64,000 bases of DNA from Helicostylum pulchrum (lineage: Eukaryota > Mucoromycota > Mucoromycetes > Mucorales > Mucoraceae). The notes under the pieces were generated by a model. That model searched no databases. It saw only the letters and a list, made by a program, of their open reading frames with translations, and was not told the origin of the DNA. Position numbers and translations under genes: made by a program. The stretch is from the NCBI GenBank assembly GCA_025677825.1, contig JAIXMO010000038.1, positions 124,001 to 188,000 of the forward strand. The letters run 5' to 3'. Positions 1 to 12,500 of the stretch are shown here, piece by piece. Position 1 is the stretch's first letter. Each line of letters opens with the position of its first letter.

Positions 1-163
1 AGCACTTGATGATTGCGCAAATGCTTTCATGCAATTGCTTGCCCATACCAATGATCCTTTGACACGTGAAGGTCTTCAATCTTCTATGGCTCAAAAGTTA
101 CTCAAACTCCAAAAAAGAATGGATGCCTTACCAAAAGCAAATGAAGACGGTATCCTTTACTAA
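1..163 (+). CDS. C-terminal end of an unrecognised protein (5' truncated by window edge)
   Basis: Reading from base 2, an open frame of 53 codons ends with TAA at 161-163. The peptide (starts ALDDCANAF, ends NEDGILY) is alpha-helical in character with a Leu/Lys-rich stretch (KLLKLQKRM), and codon use looks coding. The start and most of the gene lie outside the window. I do not recognise the family and assign no function. An overlapping ATG-initiated frame from 66 to 335 is in another frame and runs into A/T homopolymers, so I treat it as a shadow. Confidence 0.55.
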   Translation, partial: ALDDCANAFMQLLAHTNDPLTREGLQSSMAQKLLKLQKRMDALPKANEDGILY

Positions 164-2853
164 GAAAAAAACAAACATATATACCAAACCAACTTTTTTT
201 GTATATAATTTAAATAACTTTTTTTTTCTTATTGTAATTTTTTTCCTCATCCATCCTCTCCCCCCTTTTGTACATACATATACATATTTATATATAAATT
301 TCCCCCAAAACCCAAAAAAGTATTTCCACTATTAATATAATTAATAATTTTTTTTTTTTATAATAAACTTCGATCAACTCCGAAAATACTAAAATTGCCC
401 CAATCATGGCGCAATAAAAAATTTTTCTCTTGTTGTACGAGCCCGGTTGAAATCGGTGAAGCGAACATACTTAGGATTCAGCCAAAAAAAGTTTTTTTTT
501 TTTTTTGCCACAAATAATTTGGAGAAACTCGGATAAAAATAAATGCACAATAAGATTTCCCTATTTCATTGTTCTAAAGTAAATACACATTTATATTATA
601 CAAGCGGATATAACCCGTGCATTAAATTTTTTTTTTTATTCTTTTATAATAGACTTTTTTTTTAAAAGAAAAAAAATCTGAGGTTCATTTTCTTTACCCC
701 GCGGCTTCTAATAAGCCCGTCGTTGTCAAGAACTCTTCTTCTTTCTATATTTTACCGTGTACCTGTAAATCAGTGGCCAGGATAACAGGTTGTGAAGGAA
801 GGATACACAGTTACCATAGAGATGTAAAAGTTTATTACTAACCCGTATACTTTATCGTTATGCACAAGTTCGTCCCGGTTACCGTCATCTATTTTTTTTT
901 TCTGTGGGGGTTTTGGAAGATTTTTTTTTATTCAAAAAAAGCCACTTGGGGGGGGGGTATTACACAAAGATCCCACTATACAGTAGGCTTGCGTATATAT
1001 ATAAAATATGCACTGTCAGTCTCGGGGTGCGCGGGATACTTGAGGATAGGAACGGGTAAGATATAATATACAGGCCTTGTCACTTAATGTTATAGTATTC
1101 ATTATTGCTGAATAATTATGACACCATAACTAGGTTGTGAAACTGATACATGTAACGTAGGGCAATATAGATGACAAGAAGACAATAAACACTGCAATAG
1201 AAAAAAGTTTTTTTTCAGCAGTAAGCAATACCACCACCCTGTATATTACGAACTCAGAAGAAAAAGGGGAGAAAAGCAAAAAACCAAGATCCGTTCCAGC
1301 GTCATCTGTAGTAAGCATGACTCAGTCCTCCCTTTTTTTTAATCGATGACACAACAAGATAAACAAACAAGGCTGATGATCAATTTAAACCAAAAAAGAA
1401 GTAAATTGTATTATAAAACACGACGCATGGTCAATAGTTTTTAATATTCATGTGTATTTGTGTGTTTTATTCCAAGCTTAACAGCAAAAAAAACATTTGG
1501 TTCGTATTTCATGTGAAAGATTTTTCTCTTTCGAACCCCGTGTTCATTCACGAAAAAAGCATGGAAAATAAACAGTACGATGTAAGCATGATTGCACAAC
1601 ATGAGCAGATCCTATCGTTTAGCTCTCTTCGTTTTTTTTGGGGGGGGGGACATGTTACGTAAATAAAAAAGGCCAAAAGGGGCGGGAAACAAAATACCAA
1701 ATGGAAGTTTTCCTTTTTTTACTAATTGTATTTACTTTTTTTTTACTTCCGGGTAACAGCTATCACTGGTTTTATAAGTGATAATGCTTCCGTCTTTATT
1801 CTGAGTTGAGTCACTCTTTTGGGTGTATCGAAAGAGATGCTGACTTTAGTTAGTAGTAAATACTAAGAAATAAATCGGTTTATCTATTTGCTGCCGTTTA
1901 CTTTTTATGTGTAGGTAATCACTTTTTTGAGCACTTTATGCGATTTAATTTTATTAGTAATTCCAAATGACCGTACGATCGGTTTTAGTTTTCAAACCAA
2001 GGTGACAGATCGCGTCGTTCTTTGTGGCTCAAGGTATAAATACATTGTAGGACACATTTGCTTGTGAAAACAAAAACTGGGGAGTGAAATAGATAGAGAT
2101 AGAGATAGAGAGAGTAACTATGATAGAATGAGCATTATTACTTGTAACTTGTAAAAGAATACCTTTTTTTTTTCACTGCAATTTCTAAATTTTCAATTTG
2201 GTTCAAATTAAACGTGTTTTTTTATTTCTTCTGTTTTTGATTACAAGTGTTTTTGTTTGTTTTACTTATCCCACATCGAAACGAGATAACATCAGGCTTG
2301 TAAGAACATGGGATTAAGATATGCTTGAAATGGTGCTTAAATTCCTTAATTACCCATTTGGATCATTATCGTCCCAATGGTAATTTCCATAATAGGGCGT
2401 ATACACGCAATTATGAAAAGAGAGAAACAAACACGTAATAAATGTATCATTACTGATTTACCCAGATACTAACTGTGATACATGGATAGAATTGATTGGA
2501 CGCAGATAAAAATAATATTTTTAACCAAATGGTCATTGGTGTTCAAACAGATAAAAATAAATACACTCAAATATCTATATATTTTGACAACGGTTAAATG
2601 TAAACACCCTTTTTTTTACCCCGCAAAATAATTATAATTGAGATCAACGCTAGCTAATACCACTCATCTAAAATATATATGTATACATATTATCATAATG
2701 GTATCATTAATAGAGATGATGATGCGATAGGGGGAGTACATCTGATACTTACACTCTAATCGTATTTGGAATATAATAAACAAAAGTGTATACTTATACA
2801 TTCAACAACATTCATATTGCTTAATTTTATACAAAATGGGTGCGCGCATGACC
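164..2853. other. Intergenic, about 2.7 kb, no gene seen
   Basis: AT-rich spacer with many T and A homopolymers, a G10 tract at 1640-1649 followed by ACATGTTACGT, and a small GATAGA microsatellite near 2090-2115. The open frames here (for example 860-1066 and 1450-1662) are short, low in complexity and show no splice-supported extension. No tRNA with A and B boxes was recognised. Confidence 0.5.
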
Positions 2854-2967
2854 TACTGTATTTCCGCCGTCAATTGGTCACTTTTTTTTAGCCACAATTG
2901 GCCACTTAATAAATTGATCGTGTTAACTGTTTATCGCGACTTTTTACGCTGTTTTTTTAACTTAAGT

Positions 2968-4676
2968 ATGGATTCTAACATAGCTTTTTATCGCGAAGAT
3001 GGAAGAGGAAATATATTTGACGATAAGGGCAATAATGCAGCAGCTTATGACGTAGCCCCTTCATTTCGTCTCAAAAAAGTAACTGATCTCAAGAATCTTA
3101 TTAAAAACAACACTTATTCGGAATTGCACTCAATCGAAGAGGTTGATGTTGACATGAAGGAAACAGCAGCCAAAAAAGAAAGAGAAAGTGAATACAACAT
3201 ATATACAGAAAAGGATTGGCTACTGTATCTTTATTTCGTTTTTCAAAAGGGTATGAAACACAAGAAAGCTGCGGAGGCTGCCAACGTCAATCAGCATACT
3301 GCACGAAAATGGAAGCAGAAGTATCTACAAAATCCTGAAGAATAAGTACCTCACAAGTTAACAAACCTCGTTTCTTCTCGCCCTGTGAGTCAACTAGAGG
3401 ACAGAAATAAAGATCACTTGACCAGTTTTTTCGATGAGAACAAAAGAGCAACTATTGAAGATGCTGTCAACAGTCTGACACAAAACTTCGCAGATCTTCA
3501 AATTAAAAAAACCAGGGTAACCGAGTTCATGAGAGATGAATGCAATCTCTCCATCAAAGTAATCTCTAGGCACCGGACCAAAAGAAATAGTCCTGTTTGT
3601 TAAATTCGGAATAAATGGAGAAGTAAATAAAGAGTAATAATTAACAGGTCCAAATAAGTATGTTTTCTTTATTGATTTAAAAGGGTCTATGCTTTTATAG
3701 TTTCTGACAGCTATGTCGGACAACGTAAAAAGCTATATGTTATAAAAATAACCTGGATCTAAACTACGCGTTGTAACCTCGGGCTCCCTTGTTGTAAGAA
3801 TGGTTGGAAGATATTTACCCCAACGATATATTTATAGCTATTCCAGCTTATCAATCTTTGTAAGGTCTTCTATCTCAATCCATTCTTATCGATCTGTATC
3901 CCTTGGTCACATCTTGAGCTATTTATTCTTAATCCAATCTCGTCCTGAAATCATTACCTAACAAATGTTTATCCGTATATAACACTGTTGTCATCGCAAA
4001 ACGGGCTGTTTGGGCGAATGAGTGGCAAGAGAAGGGGATGATTTACTCTCAAAACTGTGTGTTTTTAGATGAGTCGGGATTCGACATAAATATGACCCGT
4101 GGAAGAGCTTGGTCAGCTGTTGGTGAGCCTGCTGTCGTAGAAACGCCCTCAGGGAGAGCTGTATCTCATACAGTATTGGGAGCTATCTCTTCCGCAGGCG
4201 TATTAAATGTGTCCATGAGAGAACCGGGCAACTTAAAGAGAAGAAAGGTAGTTGGAGCGACTAAGCGTAAGGCACCAGGTGATAAAGTGTCAGTGCCTAA
4301 TGGAACTACTGGTGCCCACTATATGCACTTCATTGTTGACACAATGGATATTATGGACACATTTCCAGATATGCAAGGGTATCATATTGTTATGGACAAT
4401 GCTCCTATACATGTTCCTGCTTTGATTGATTCTTTAATCGAAAAACGCGGTTATGTTCCTGTTTACCTTCCCCCTTATTCGCCTGAGCTTAATCCTATTG
4501 AAGATTTTTGGGCTATTGTTAAGTCAAATGTTAAACGTCATGCATTGAAAGATACAGAAACTCTGATTAGTAGAATAATAGAGTCTTGTGAAGAAGTCCC
4601 TCTTCAGTATCTTAAAAATTGTGTTCAACATTCTGTAAACTTATTTGATAAGTGCTTGAATAAAGAACCTATTTGA
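2968..4676 (+). pseudogene. Disrupted DD34E transposase of the 2854-4761 element
   Basis: The frame starts at ATG 2968 (MDSNIAFYREDG), has a helix-turn-helix-like N-terminus (KAAEAANVNQHTARKWKQ), then a TAA at 3343-3345 where the relative at 35413-36750 has Trp. It continues in the same frame (LTNLVSSRPVSQLEDRNKDH) until the solo LTR at 3598. Beyond the LTR the frame resumes without shift (KRAVWANEWQEKGM) into the catalytic core: FLDESGFD, VMDNAPIH and ELNPIEDFW, with 34 residues between the second D and the E. It ends at TGA 4674-4676. Known family: Tc1/mariner and IS630 DDE transposases. Two lesions make it a pseudogene. Confidence 0.88.
3598..3984. mobile_element. Solo LTR (387 bp) nested in the transposase gene
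   Basis: The insert starts TGTTAAATTC and ends TATATAACA, giving the TGTTA/TAACA terminal inverted repeat typical of retrotransposon LTRs. It is flanked by a perfect 5-bp direct repeat CTGTT at 3593-3597 and 3985-3989. Removing 387 bp plus one CTGTT restores an uninterrupted transposase frame across the junction, which is independent support for the boundaries. No internal retrotransposon sequence is present, so this is a solo LTR left by LTR-LTR recombination. Copia versus Gypsy origin cannot be decided from the LTR alone. Confidence 0.88.
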
Positions 4677-5041
4677 TCCCAACTTGTTGCTCACACAATA
4701 AATTTATTAAGTAGCCAATTGAAGTTCAGAAAAGTGACCAATTGACGGCGGAAATACAGTACTGCGCAGAAAATAATAAAAGATGTATTTTTGATACGGG
4801 TATTGGAATAGCCTTTTATACGTGCATGCCGGTTAATTTCTAAGCGAGCATTTACCACATCCGAGAACATGAATAAAAGAAAACAACATTTAGGCATTAA
4901 TTCGTGCAACATTACAGACAATGAAAAATAAAATAAAATAATCTATTTTGGATTCTATCCATAATGGAATAAATCCAGGTTTTATTGTTTCCTTGTACTG
5001 CAAATTAAAAGGTGATATGTGTGCAAATTATGTAAGTAAGC

Positions 5042-5820
5042 TTATTTGGCTTTACCCTTACCCTTTGTCTTAGTAACTGGCTTTTCTTCCTCCTTTTCTA
5101 CTTCTTCTTCTTCTTCTTCATCGTCTTCCTCATCTTCATCCGATGATAAATCATCATCAAATAAACTTGCGGATGTAGTAGCGACAGGTTTATGTGTAAC
5201 CTTTTGACGTTTAACTGCATCGCTTACTGCAGACTTTACATTTTCAACAATTTCTTCTCTATCTTCCAAGAATTTGTTGTCATCAAATAAATGTTTAACA
5301 GGTTCTCTTTCTTTAAGCGCATCCTCAATCTTTCTCTTTAATTTCTCTCTTTTTTCTGCTTCTCTTTCTGGAACAGCATCCAATTCTTCTTGTAATCTAA
5401 TTAACATATAAATTGTTAATATTATGCAAAAAAAAAAAATACTTTATAGTGTTAAGCTTACTTTTTAGCATCATTTACTGTTCGAATTCTTCGGCCTTGT
5501 AAATCTCTACATGCTTCAAAGTTAGTCGTCTTTTGAGCATTCATTCTACCACCTTGAGCACGAAGCATAGATCCGAAACCACCTTTACCACCTAAAAGTC
5601 TAGCAGACATATTGAATTGTAAAACGGATCCATCCAAATCAAACGTATCGTCACTAGTTAATATCTTGCCACCCATAGTACATAATACTTGATCTTGCAC
5701 TGGAATCGACGTGATGGAACATAATTGTTGTTTCAATAATTCTGTCGTGTTGTTGTTTTGGTTGATCGGTAAGCAGATGGGTGATTGGCCTGAAAGAAGT
5801 GAAATGATAGCTTGTGTCAT
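5042..5820 (-). CDS. sde2: SDE2-like protein (ubiquitin-fold precursor; splicing / genome maintenance)
   Basis: Exons 5820-5462 and 5396-5042 with a 65-nt GTAAGC...TTAG intron give 237 aa. Residues 1-78 form the ubiquitin-like domain ending in GG77-78, followed by [13 protein letters not shown], the hallmark processing site where a deubiquitinase exposes an N-terminal Lys. The conserved Sde2 block follows ([24 protein letters not shown]), then a Lys/Glu-rich helix, an acidic run ([13 protein letters not shown]) and a basic tail. Known role: after cleavage Sde2 joins the spliceosome (fission yeast) and takes part in the replication stress response (human). The intron falls inside the conserved NDAKKL motif, which fixes the junction. 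The start at 5820 is the first ATG and matches the short N-terminus of the family. Confidence 0.9.
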
Positions 5821-7677
5821 ATTATTTATTGATCCTGTAAATGAGGAAAAGTTATTATTTCAAAGAAAAAAAAAGAGCTTACATCACCCAACACCGATCA
5901 ATTTTAATTGGATAAAGTAAAACATAAAAAAGGCGCTGTTTGACAGTTTGTTTTAAGGCATCTAGCAACATCTTTTATGTTGACGCTTCTTTCTATATGG
6001 CTTAACAGCATAATGCCAGCTAAATTAGCATTTATAACTCAATTATAATTTTTCAAACCAGTTTATTCAACTAGAACTGGTTGTAGCTGCGTTAAATTAA
6101 TCATATAAAGTTTAAGAGGATACCAGTTACGGATCCTACTTTCTATTGTACTTTTTACCTTTATCTTTTATTTTACTTTATTTCTTAAGTCGTTCTATTT
6201 ATAAAACAGAAATTGGTGCTCATTTTTCATATTATTACCTTATAATTCTCTTTTTACACTTTACCACACTATTTTCTATTGATTAACAACGGTATCAAAA
6301 AGCTAAAAGACGAAAGATGTACTATAGCAGGATACTGCTTACTTTCTCATTAAATAGCTTTAAGACGAGTGGACATACAGACTGGTGTATGTTGGAATAC
6401 TTGCCAACTCCCTCTCTGTAGACGCAAACTTTTTTTTCTTTACTTTTTTTTTGGGGGGGGGGATCTGTTACGTTTTTGCCTTCGCGCGGTAGATCATGTT
6501 AATTGACTGCTCTCTTAAAAGCAGTTGAGGAAATATATTTCTTTATAAATAAACTTACTATTGAACCATGTTAATGATTCAAAAGTATATAACGAAGACT
6601 CTTAGTTTTGAGGTTAACGCTGTCCAATGTTTAATATCTAACATGCTGTATTAAAGCAAAGCCAATTATTGTTACACCTAAATTAGCTTCCCTGACTCAA
6701 GTCATACCAACTTGAGTCAATCACTCATACAGTTTTTTTTAAAAAGAAACAACCCACTTGTTTCAACCTCATTTGATCATAAGTTTGAAGTCCAATTGAC
6801 ACTTTTTTTCACTTGGAAAAATCAATTGGGGTTTATATCTACCTTGTGCTTGACTATCGAATTCAATTATAACTAACAAATAAAAGTAGTTTAAAAGGAT
6901 ATAAAGTTCCTGGGAGAATAGGATGGGGCAAAAGAGATTACTTTTTAAAAAAAACCAAAAAAATAGAGCTTTATCTTGTACGAGTTTAAGGTCACCAGAA
7001 TAACAGCTCCCTTTGACCGCCCCAATATCTGAGAGCGGTTGTGACTAAATAAAATATAAAACCACAATACTATATGTCAAAGAGATTAAAGACTTTTTGA
7101 AAAACATTTGTTATTATTATTTTTTTAAAAAAAAAGTTACTAGTGCTTTGGCCTTTACAATAAGGAAACAAAAAAAGTTTCCAAAGTGAAAGTTTCCCAA
7201 GACTAACCACGAGGAGGTACACTAGCTGAAGTCTCATCACGTTCATACATATACGTGAAAAAAATATATATACATGTATCTAAATATAAAAATAAACACA
7301 TACATAAATAAAAAAAAAAAGATGATGATGCCAAAGGATAAGTATCCACAACAACACAGCTAAATGATACTGTTTTCCTTAGAGAAGACTACCGAGACAG
7401 GAATCATCAATCCAACCTCCCTACGATATCCGCATGGTTGGTGTGCCATTACACGCAGGTTAAACTGTACGAACCGCTCGTAAACGAGACAGGGGAGAAG
7501 AAGATAAACAGCTCGTCAAAAAACCACTTTAGCAACCGTTCTGTCCTTTTGCTTTCAAAAGCCAGTAAAACTACAAATAGTGGTATTTCTAAATGGGTTA
7601 GAATCAGTTTAGAAGCAAAAATAAATAAAAATCTCATTTACCATTCTTTCCCGTCATATTAACAACGAATACAACAA

Positions 7678-7738
7678 CTGCAACACCAGCAGCAGCACCA
7701 GCAGCAGCACCAGCATCAGCACCAGCACCAGCATTTAC
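7678..7738 (+). repeat. Imperfect CAG/CAC microsatellite with a Gln/His open frame
   Basis: The stretch is built from CAGCAGCAC and CAGCAC units. Read in the frame that begins CAACAACTG it encodes an uninterrupted Gln/His run ending LPP and a TAA. The same frame upstream is closed by a stop at 7660-7662, directly after the short frame 7438-7662. It could be the last exon of an unrecognised Gln-rich gene, or simply a repeat. No splice site pair that joins it to a convincing coding exon was found. Confidence 0.3.
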
Positions 7739-9064
7739 CGCCATAAATAGTCATTATGATTAGGTTAAATCCTTACCTTTTAATAAAAGGAACAATCACC
7801 ACGATACAAAAGGATACAGTACTTGGAAGAAGCATCTTAAAAAGCATTATACTTATTAGTTCAGAAAACTAAAAAGCTTTTTTTTTTTTAGCTCATTGTA
7901 CTCAGGGTTTGGTTCATTACAGAAGAAAAAACCCCTTTATATGCTTAATGTTTTAAAACGGTTGACATTAAAGCTAACAAAAGTGAAATGACAAGAAGTG
8001 AAGGTTAAAATAGGGTTTACTTGAATATTTTTAGAAGTGTTTATGTAAACTTACATTTGTACCTGACAACATGCATCTGTCAAATGAAGGCGATCATATT
8101 TGTGTCAAAAGAAGCATTTTGTAACACAATAAGCTATTACAATACCCGCCACCAAACTGAATGTCTAGTTTCAAAATATCGCCATGAGCAACATTAGACA
8201 TATTAGGCAGTGTCTAGCAGTCTACTTTCAGAGAAAACAGCAATGTGTATCTTACATGTTGTAGAAATTAGAAGACATGAAGAGAAAAAAGGTTAAAAAA
8301 TGAAAAATCAGTAGCGAAGTCTTTCTTTTTTTTGTGCCTGCAAAAAAAATGCCCTGCCTGGATTTAATATCACAGTTTTTTTTTATTCCAACGTGAAGAA
8401 AATAATACGACTACAGTTAATTAAAAGGGGATAAAGAAAAGTAATTTAAGGTTTATAATTTGTAAACATAGTTTCCGCACCGGCAATTCGGTATCATGGC
8501 AAGTTTGATCCGTATCTCTGCAGAAATCGACTGTCTAAAAAAAATGGGCCCAGTTACAAAAAAAAATGTAAATCACTTTTTGTAAACAATTTAATCTTCA
8601 ATCTTTTCCTTTGCAAACTAGACATTTTGGAGAGGTATAGAGATGTAGAATTTACTTTTCAGCTTTATGTAAATTGATTGAGATGCCTAAATTAGATCTA
8701 GTTCAATAGATAAAATCTTACGCTTTAATAAAGTTTATACTATAGTCGTGTACCTTTCCAGTTTTTCTTCTTGAATGTGGATATAGATAAGATGGCTTCA
8801 AAAACAACAGTTTGTACCCGTAATGTCAATGACTATACGATATTATTGAATTGCTACTACCTGTAATCATTATATCCATTGTTGTTAAATGAGGTTGTGT
8901 GCGTGTTTTTTTTCTTGGTTCTTAAGCGAAAAAAAAAACTGATTTCTACTGGAATCATACATTTGGTTTATACGATTTTGTGTAAAACCATTATATTAAA
9001 TATCCCATTTATAGATTAAAAGGACGGTTCGTATAAAAAGGTACCAAATATATTAGTTTACCAG

Positions 9065-9178
9065 GAACCTCCTCGCGATTAGTTCTGGAAATACTTTTTT
9101 TTAAAGTGGCTAATACATCTCTTATATCTTTAATATTTAAATAAAATCAGTTTTTTTTCTTATTCAGTAATAATATTG
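9065..9178 (-). repeat. Dispersed repeat, copy A (inverted relative to copy B)
   Basis: The reverse complement of this stretch aligns with 52974-53087 for about 110 bp with few mismatches and small gaps. Shared blocks include ATATTAAAGATATA, AGAGATG, CACTTTAAAA or TACTTTAAAA, GTATTTCCA and CGCGAGGAGGTT. Similarity stops sharply after GAGGAGGTT. A weaker third match to the terminal part (ACTAACCACGAGGAGGT) lies at 7202-7218. No open frame is involved. Confidence 0.6.
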
Positions 9179-9456
9179 TGTATAAATCCAAGTTTTTAAA
9201 CAACTAGTAAGTTTGTGTAGCTCTTTTATGTAAGTTAGTTCTTTGAAAATATAGTAGTGCTATTAAACAAATGCTTTAGAAACAAAGATAAAAAAAAAGA
9301 TGTCTATGAGAAAGTGTTGTTTCGATTTATTTGAACTGTATTTTTGTCGCCTTAAATTAGTATCTTAATAGCTAACTTTCTCTATTTAAACGTTTCACTC
9401 GCTATAGCAGTATTTACGATTAGTTTGTAGCACCACTTATTGTAACCAAGATAATA

Positions 9457-9472
9457 ACGCGAATTAACGCGT
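9457..9472 (+). promoter_or_regulatory. Two MCB-like (ACGCG) sites upstream of DNA2
   Basis: ACGCGA at 9457-9462 and the perfect MluI cell-cycle box ACGCGT at 9467-9472 sit 10 bp apart, about 106-121 bp before the DNA2 start codon. In ascomycete yeasts MBF binds ACGCGT and drives G1/S expression of replication genes. Conservation of that code in this lineage is inferred, not shown. Confidence 0.45.
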
Positions 9473-9577
9473 TAAATGAAATACGCGCTACCTGAATTTG
9501 TTGTTAAAAAAATAAAATAAAAAAATCTATGCTTTTTGATTTTTTTTAATACACTTGAAAAAAATATATATAAAGAC

Positions 9578-12500
9578 ATGATCACTTTAGATTCAGTGAC
9601 TAATGAACATGGGAAAAGAGTTAAACTAGGTAAGTAAACTTCATTCTGTACCTGCAATGGTTCTTTCTTCTTTCTAAAACATGTGCCAACTAAATATACA
9701 TATGTATATATAATATTCTAGAGCATATACACGAATCAGTAGATAAAAACAATGACATTGACGATGACGATATGTTTGGTGATGACATTGCGTTTGAAGA
9801 ACTTGATGGACTTTCAGCATTAATAACAGAAGATATACCAATAGAGAAACTGGAGCAGGTATTAGGTAGTATAGAACCCAGTTCAGAAAAATGCCTTGAC
9901 AACGCCAAACGAGAGAAATTCATTCGATATACCGTTGCCTCCGTAACCGAAGGAAAATATTTTAAAAACGACGAAGAGTATACTGAATGTGTTGCATTAT
10001 TGATTCAAGAGGATGAAGATCGTGTAACCACAGCGAGGATACGAGAAGAATGGAGACAGACAGTAATCCAAGTAGGAGATGTAGTTCATATACCATTTAT
10101 AACGTACGCACCGGAGGTTATTATCGATGATGTCAATAATTTTATTGTGGTACATCCGGATCGACTCATCTCTTGTACGTCTGTAGCCGATAGTTATGTT
10201 TGTACACGAAAATCAGTTCTACAGTTAAAAGTACGGCCTATCAGTGAATATACAGAAGCGTTAGTGCACGGTAACATTATTCATAGTGTATTACAAAAGG
10301 CATTGGAAAAAGAGGATTTTGAAATTGACAGCATCAAACAAGAGATTGAACATGTTGTCATGACTAGATTATCGGATTTATACGCCATGGATCAAGATGA
10401 AGAGACAGCGTTAAAGATATTAAACGAGTATGCACCAGGTATAAGTAGGTTTGGCTCTACCTTTGTATCCAAGACCCCAAGACCTTCTGGTTATGTTAGT
10501 ACGGATATCGGTGTAGATCCTACACAGTTAATGGGATTCGAAACAATTTCTATTTCAGACGTTTTGGATATTGAAGAGCATTTCTGGAGCCCAACTTTCG
10601 GTTTAAAAGGGATGATTGATGCCACTGTAGAAATGACGATGAGTAAAAATAATAAAGTAATTACTGTACCGTTTGAATTAAAAACTGGTAAAACTGCAAG
10701 GTTTTTAACCAATCGTGCACAAACATTACTTTATACTTTACTCATGTCTGATAGATACGGTAAAATATTTTTATACATATATGATGATATTATGTTACTT
10801 ATATGCAAATTACTAGATATCGATATTAATGCTGGTCTACTCTATTATTCAAAAACAAACAGTATCTATGTAATCCCTTCTTCACGTAACGATTTGAGAT
10901 CACTTATAATTTCCAGAAATGCGCTTGCCTCAGCATTTAACAAGAAGGATTATATACCACCTATGATCAGAGACAGTCATACATGTCAATACTGTTTTGT
11001 TAACACTACATGTACAATTTACCACAAAGCAATTGAAAAAGGAACAGGATCGACAAGTGGATTATTTAATTTATTTGATGATAAGACAGATCATTTGAAT
11101 GAAAATGCGTGTCTATTCTTTGAACGTTGGTGGAATCTCTTGGATAAAGAAGAAGTGGATTTAGACTACATCCGGAAGAATATTTGGAGTCAACCTGCCG
11201 AGATAAGAGAACAAACGGGTAAATGTTTGGCAAGTATGGCGCTGAATATGTCTTCTTGTCGAATTGAACCAGCTATTGCTCAATGGCAGTATAGTTTTAT
11301 CCGTCATCCGTCGCAACCAAATAAGCCTTTACTTTGCTCGATATCAATTGGTGATCCTATTGTTGTATCAAGTATGCAGGGTCATATTAATCTATCCATG
11401 GGGTTTGTAAGTCGTATCAGTACAGAAGAAATCACAGTAGATTTATCAGAACCGCTTCGAACACCACCAGAAAAAGGGGATCAGTTTGATCCAACAAGTA
11501 AACAAAATTTCAATAGTTTTATTCGATCTGCATTTAGCACCAAAGATTTTTATACGCGCAATGATACCATGTATCGTATAGATAGAGATGAAATGATGAT
11601 CGGTATGGCTATGCTTCGAAACAACCTAGTATTAATGACAGAGAAGGATGCTCTTGGTGAATCAAAAAAAGCAAGATTAAGAGAGTTAGTGATTGATTTG
11701 GCAAAACCTGATTTTGACCTTGAACCGTTGGATTTACCACCTACACCTAGTATGAATTCTGATCAGCGAAAGGCGCTAAAAAAGGTTATTCAGGCAAGAG
11801 ATTATACTTTAATTCTTGGTATGCCTGGTACAGGTAAAACTACTACAACCGCAGAAATTATCAAGTTTTTGGTTTCAAGAGGTAAAACTGTTTTACTTAC
11901 GGCGTATACACATACTGCCTTGGACAATGTGTTGTGTAAAGTACGTAAGAATGGTTTAGATGTCTTGAGACTGGGTAATGTGCAGAAAGTGATGCCTAGT
12001 TTAAGAGATTGTGTACCGGCCAGTAATACGACGATTAAGTCAGTTGGTGCTATGCAGGATTTTTATAATTCTAAACGGGTTGTCGGTGTCACCTGTCTTG
12101 GTATTGGAGAGTAAAGTGACTTGTATAAAATAATATGATATATACTATACTAAAAAAATAATATTTATATTTTAAAATAGTGTTTTGCTTCAAAAGAGAG
12201 AATTTGATTATTGTATTGTAGACGAAGCTTCACAAATTACATTACCAACATGTATTGGACCTATTCGGTATGCCAAAAAGTTTGTACTTGTTGGCGATTT
12301 ATATCAATTACCACCTATTGTACGAAATAAGAGTGCTACTGAAGGAGGTTTAGACAAATCTTTATTTTCCATCTTGGCCGAGGCACAGCCGGATTCCATT
12401 TGCTACTTGGAATTTCAATATCGTATGAATAGAGATATTATGGATATATCAAATCATTTGGTGTACGGTAGAAAATTAAAATGTGGTACTTATCAAACAG

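Larger units (their letters stand above)
2854..4761 (+). mobile_element. Tc1/mariner (IS630-type) DNA transposon, inactivated, with nested solo LTR
   Basis: The element is bounded by TA dinucleotides (2854-2855 and 4760-4761), as expected for TA target duplication. Terminal inverted repeats of about 65 bp begin CTGTATTTCCGCCGTCAATT on both ends. Inside each repeat the block CAATTGGNCACTT occurs twice about 25 bp apart, which looks like paired transposase-binding boxes. The interior encodes one DD34E transposase in the same orientation. Without the nested LTR and one TSD copy the element would be about 1.5 kb, normal for the superfamily. It is probably immobile because the transposase carries an in-frame stop and an LTR insertion. 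Confidence 0.9.
5821..9577. other. Intergenic, about 3.75 kb, no confident gene
   Basis: This is the divergent spacer between SDE2 and DNA2. It holds a G10 tract at 6453-6462, a CAG/CAC-rich stretch at 7678-7738, one copy of a dispersed repeat at about 9065-9178, and two MluI cell-cycle-box-like sites close to DNA2. Open frames such as 7438-7662 have no recognisable product. Many A/T tracts are present. Confidence 0.5.

Noticed and set aside
2836..2967. Upstream Met extension of the first transposase frame
   Set aside because: The first ATG lies outside the element and the codons cross the terminal inverted repeat; the internal ATG at 2968 matches the start of the related transposase.
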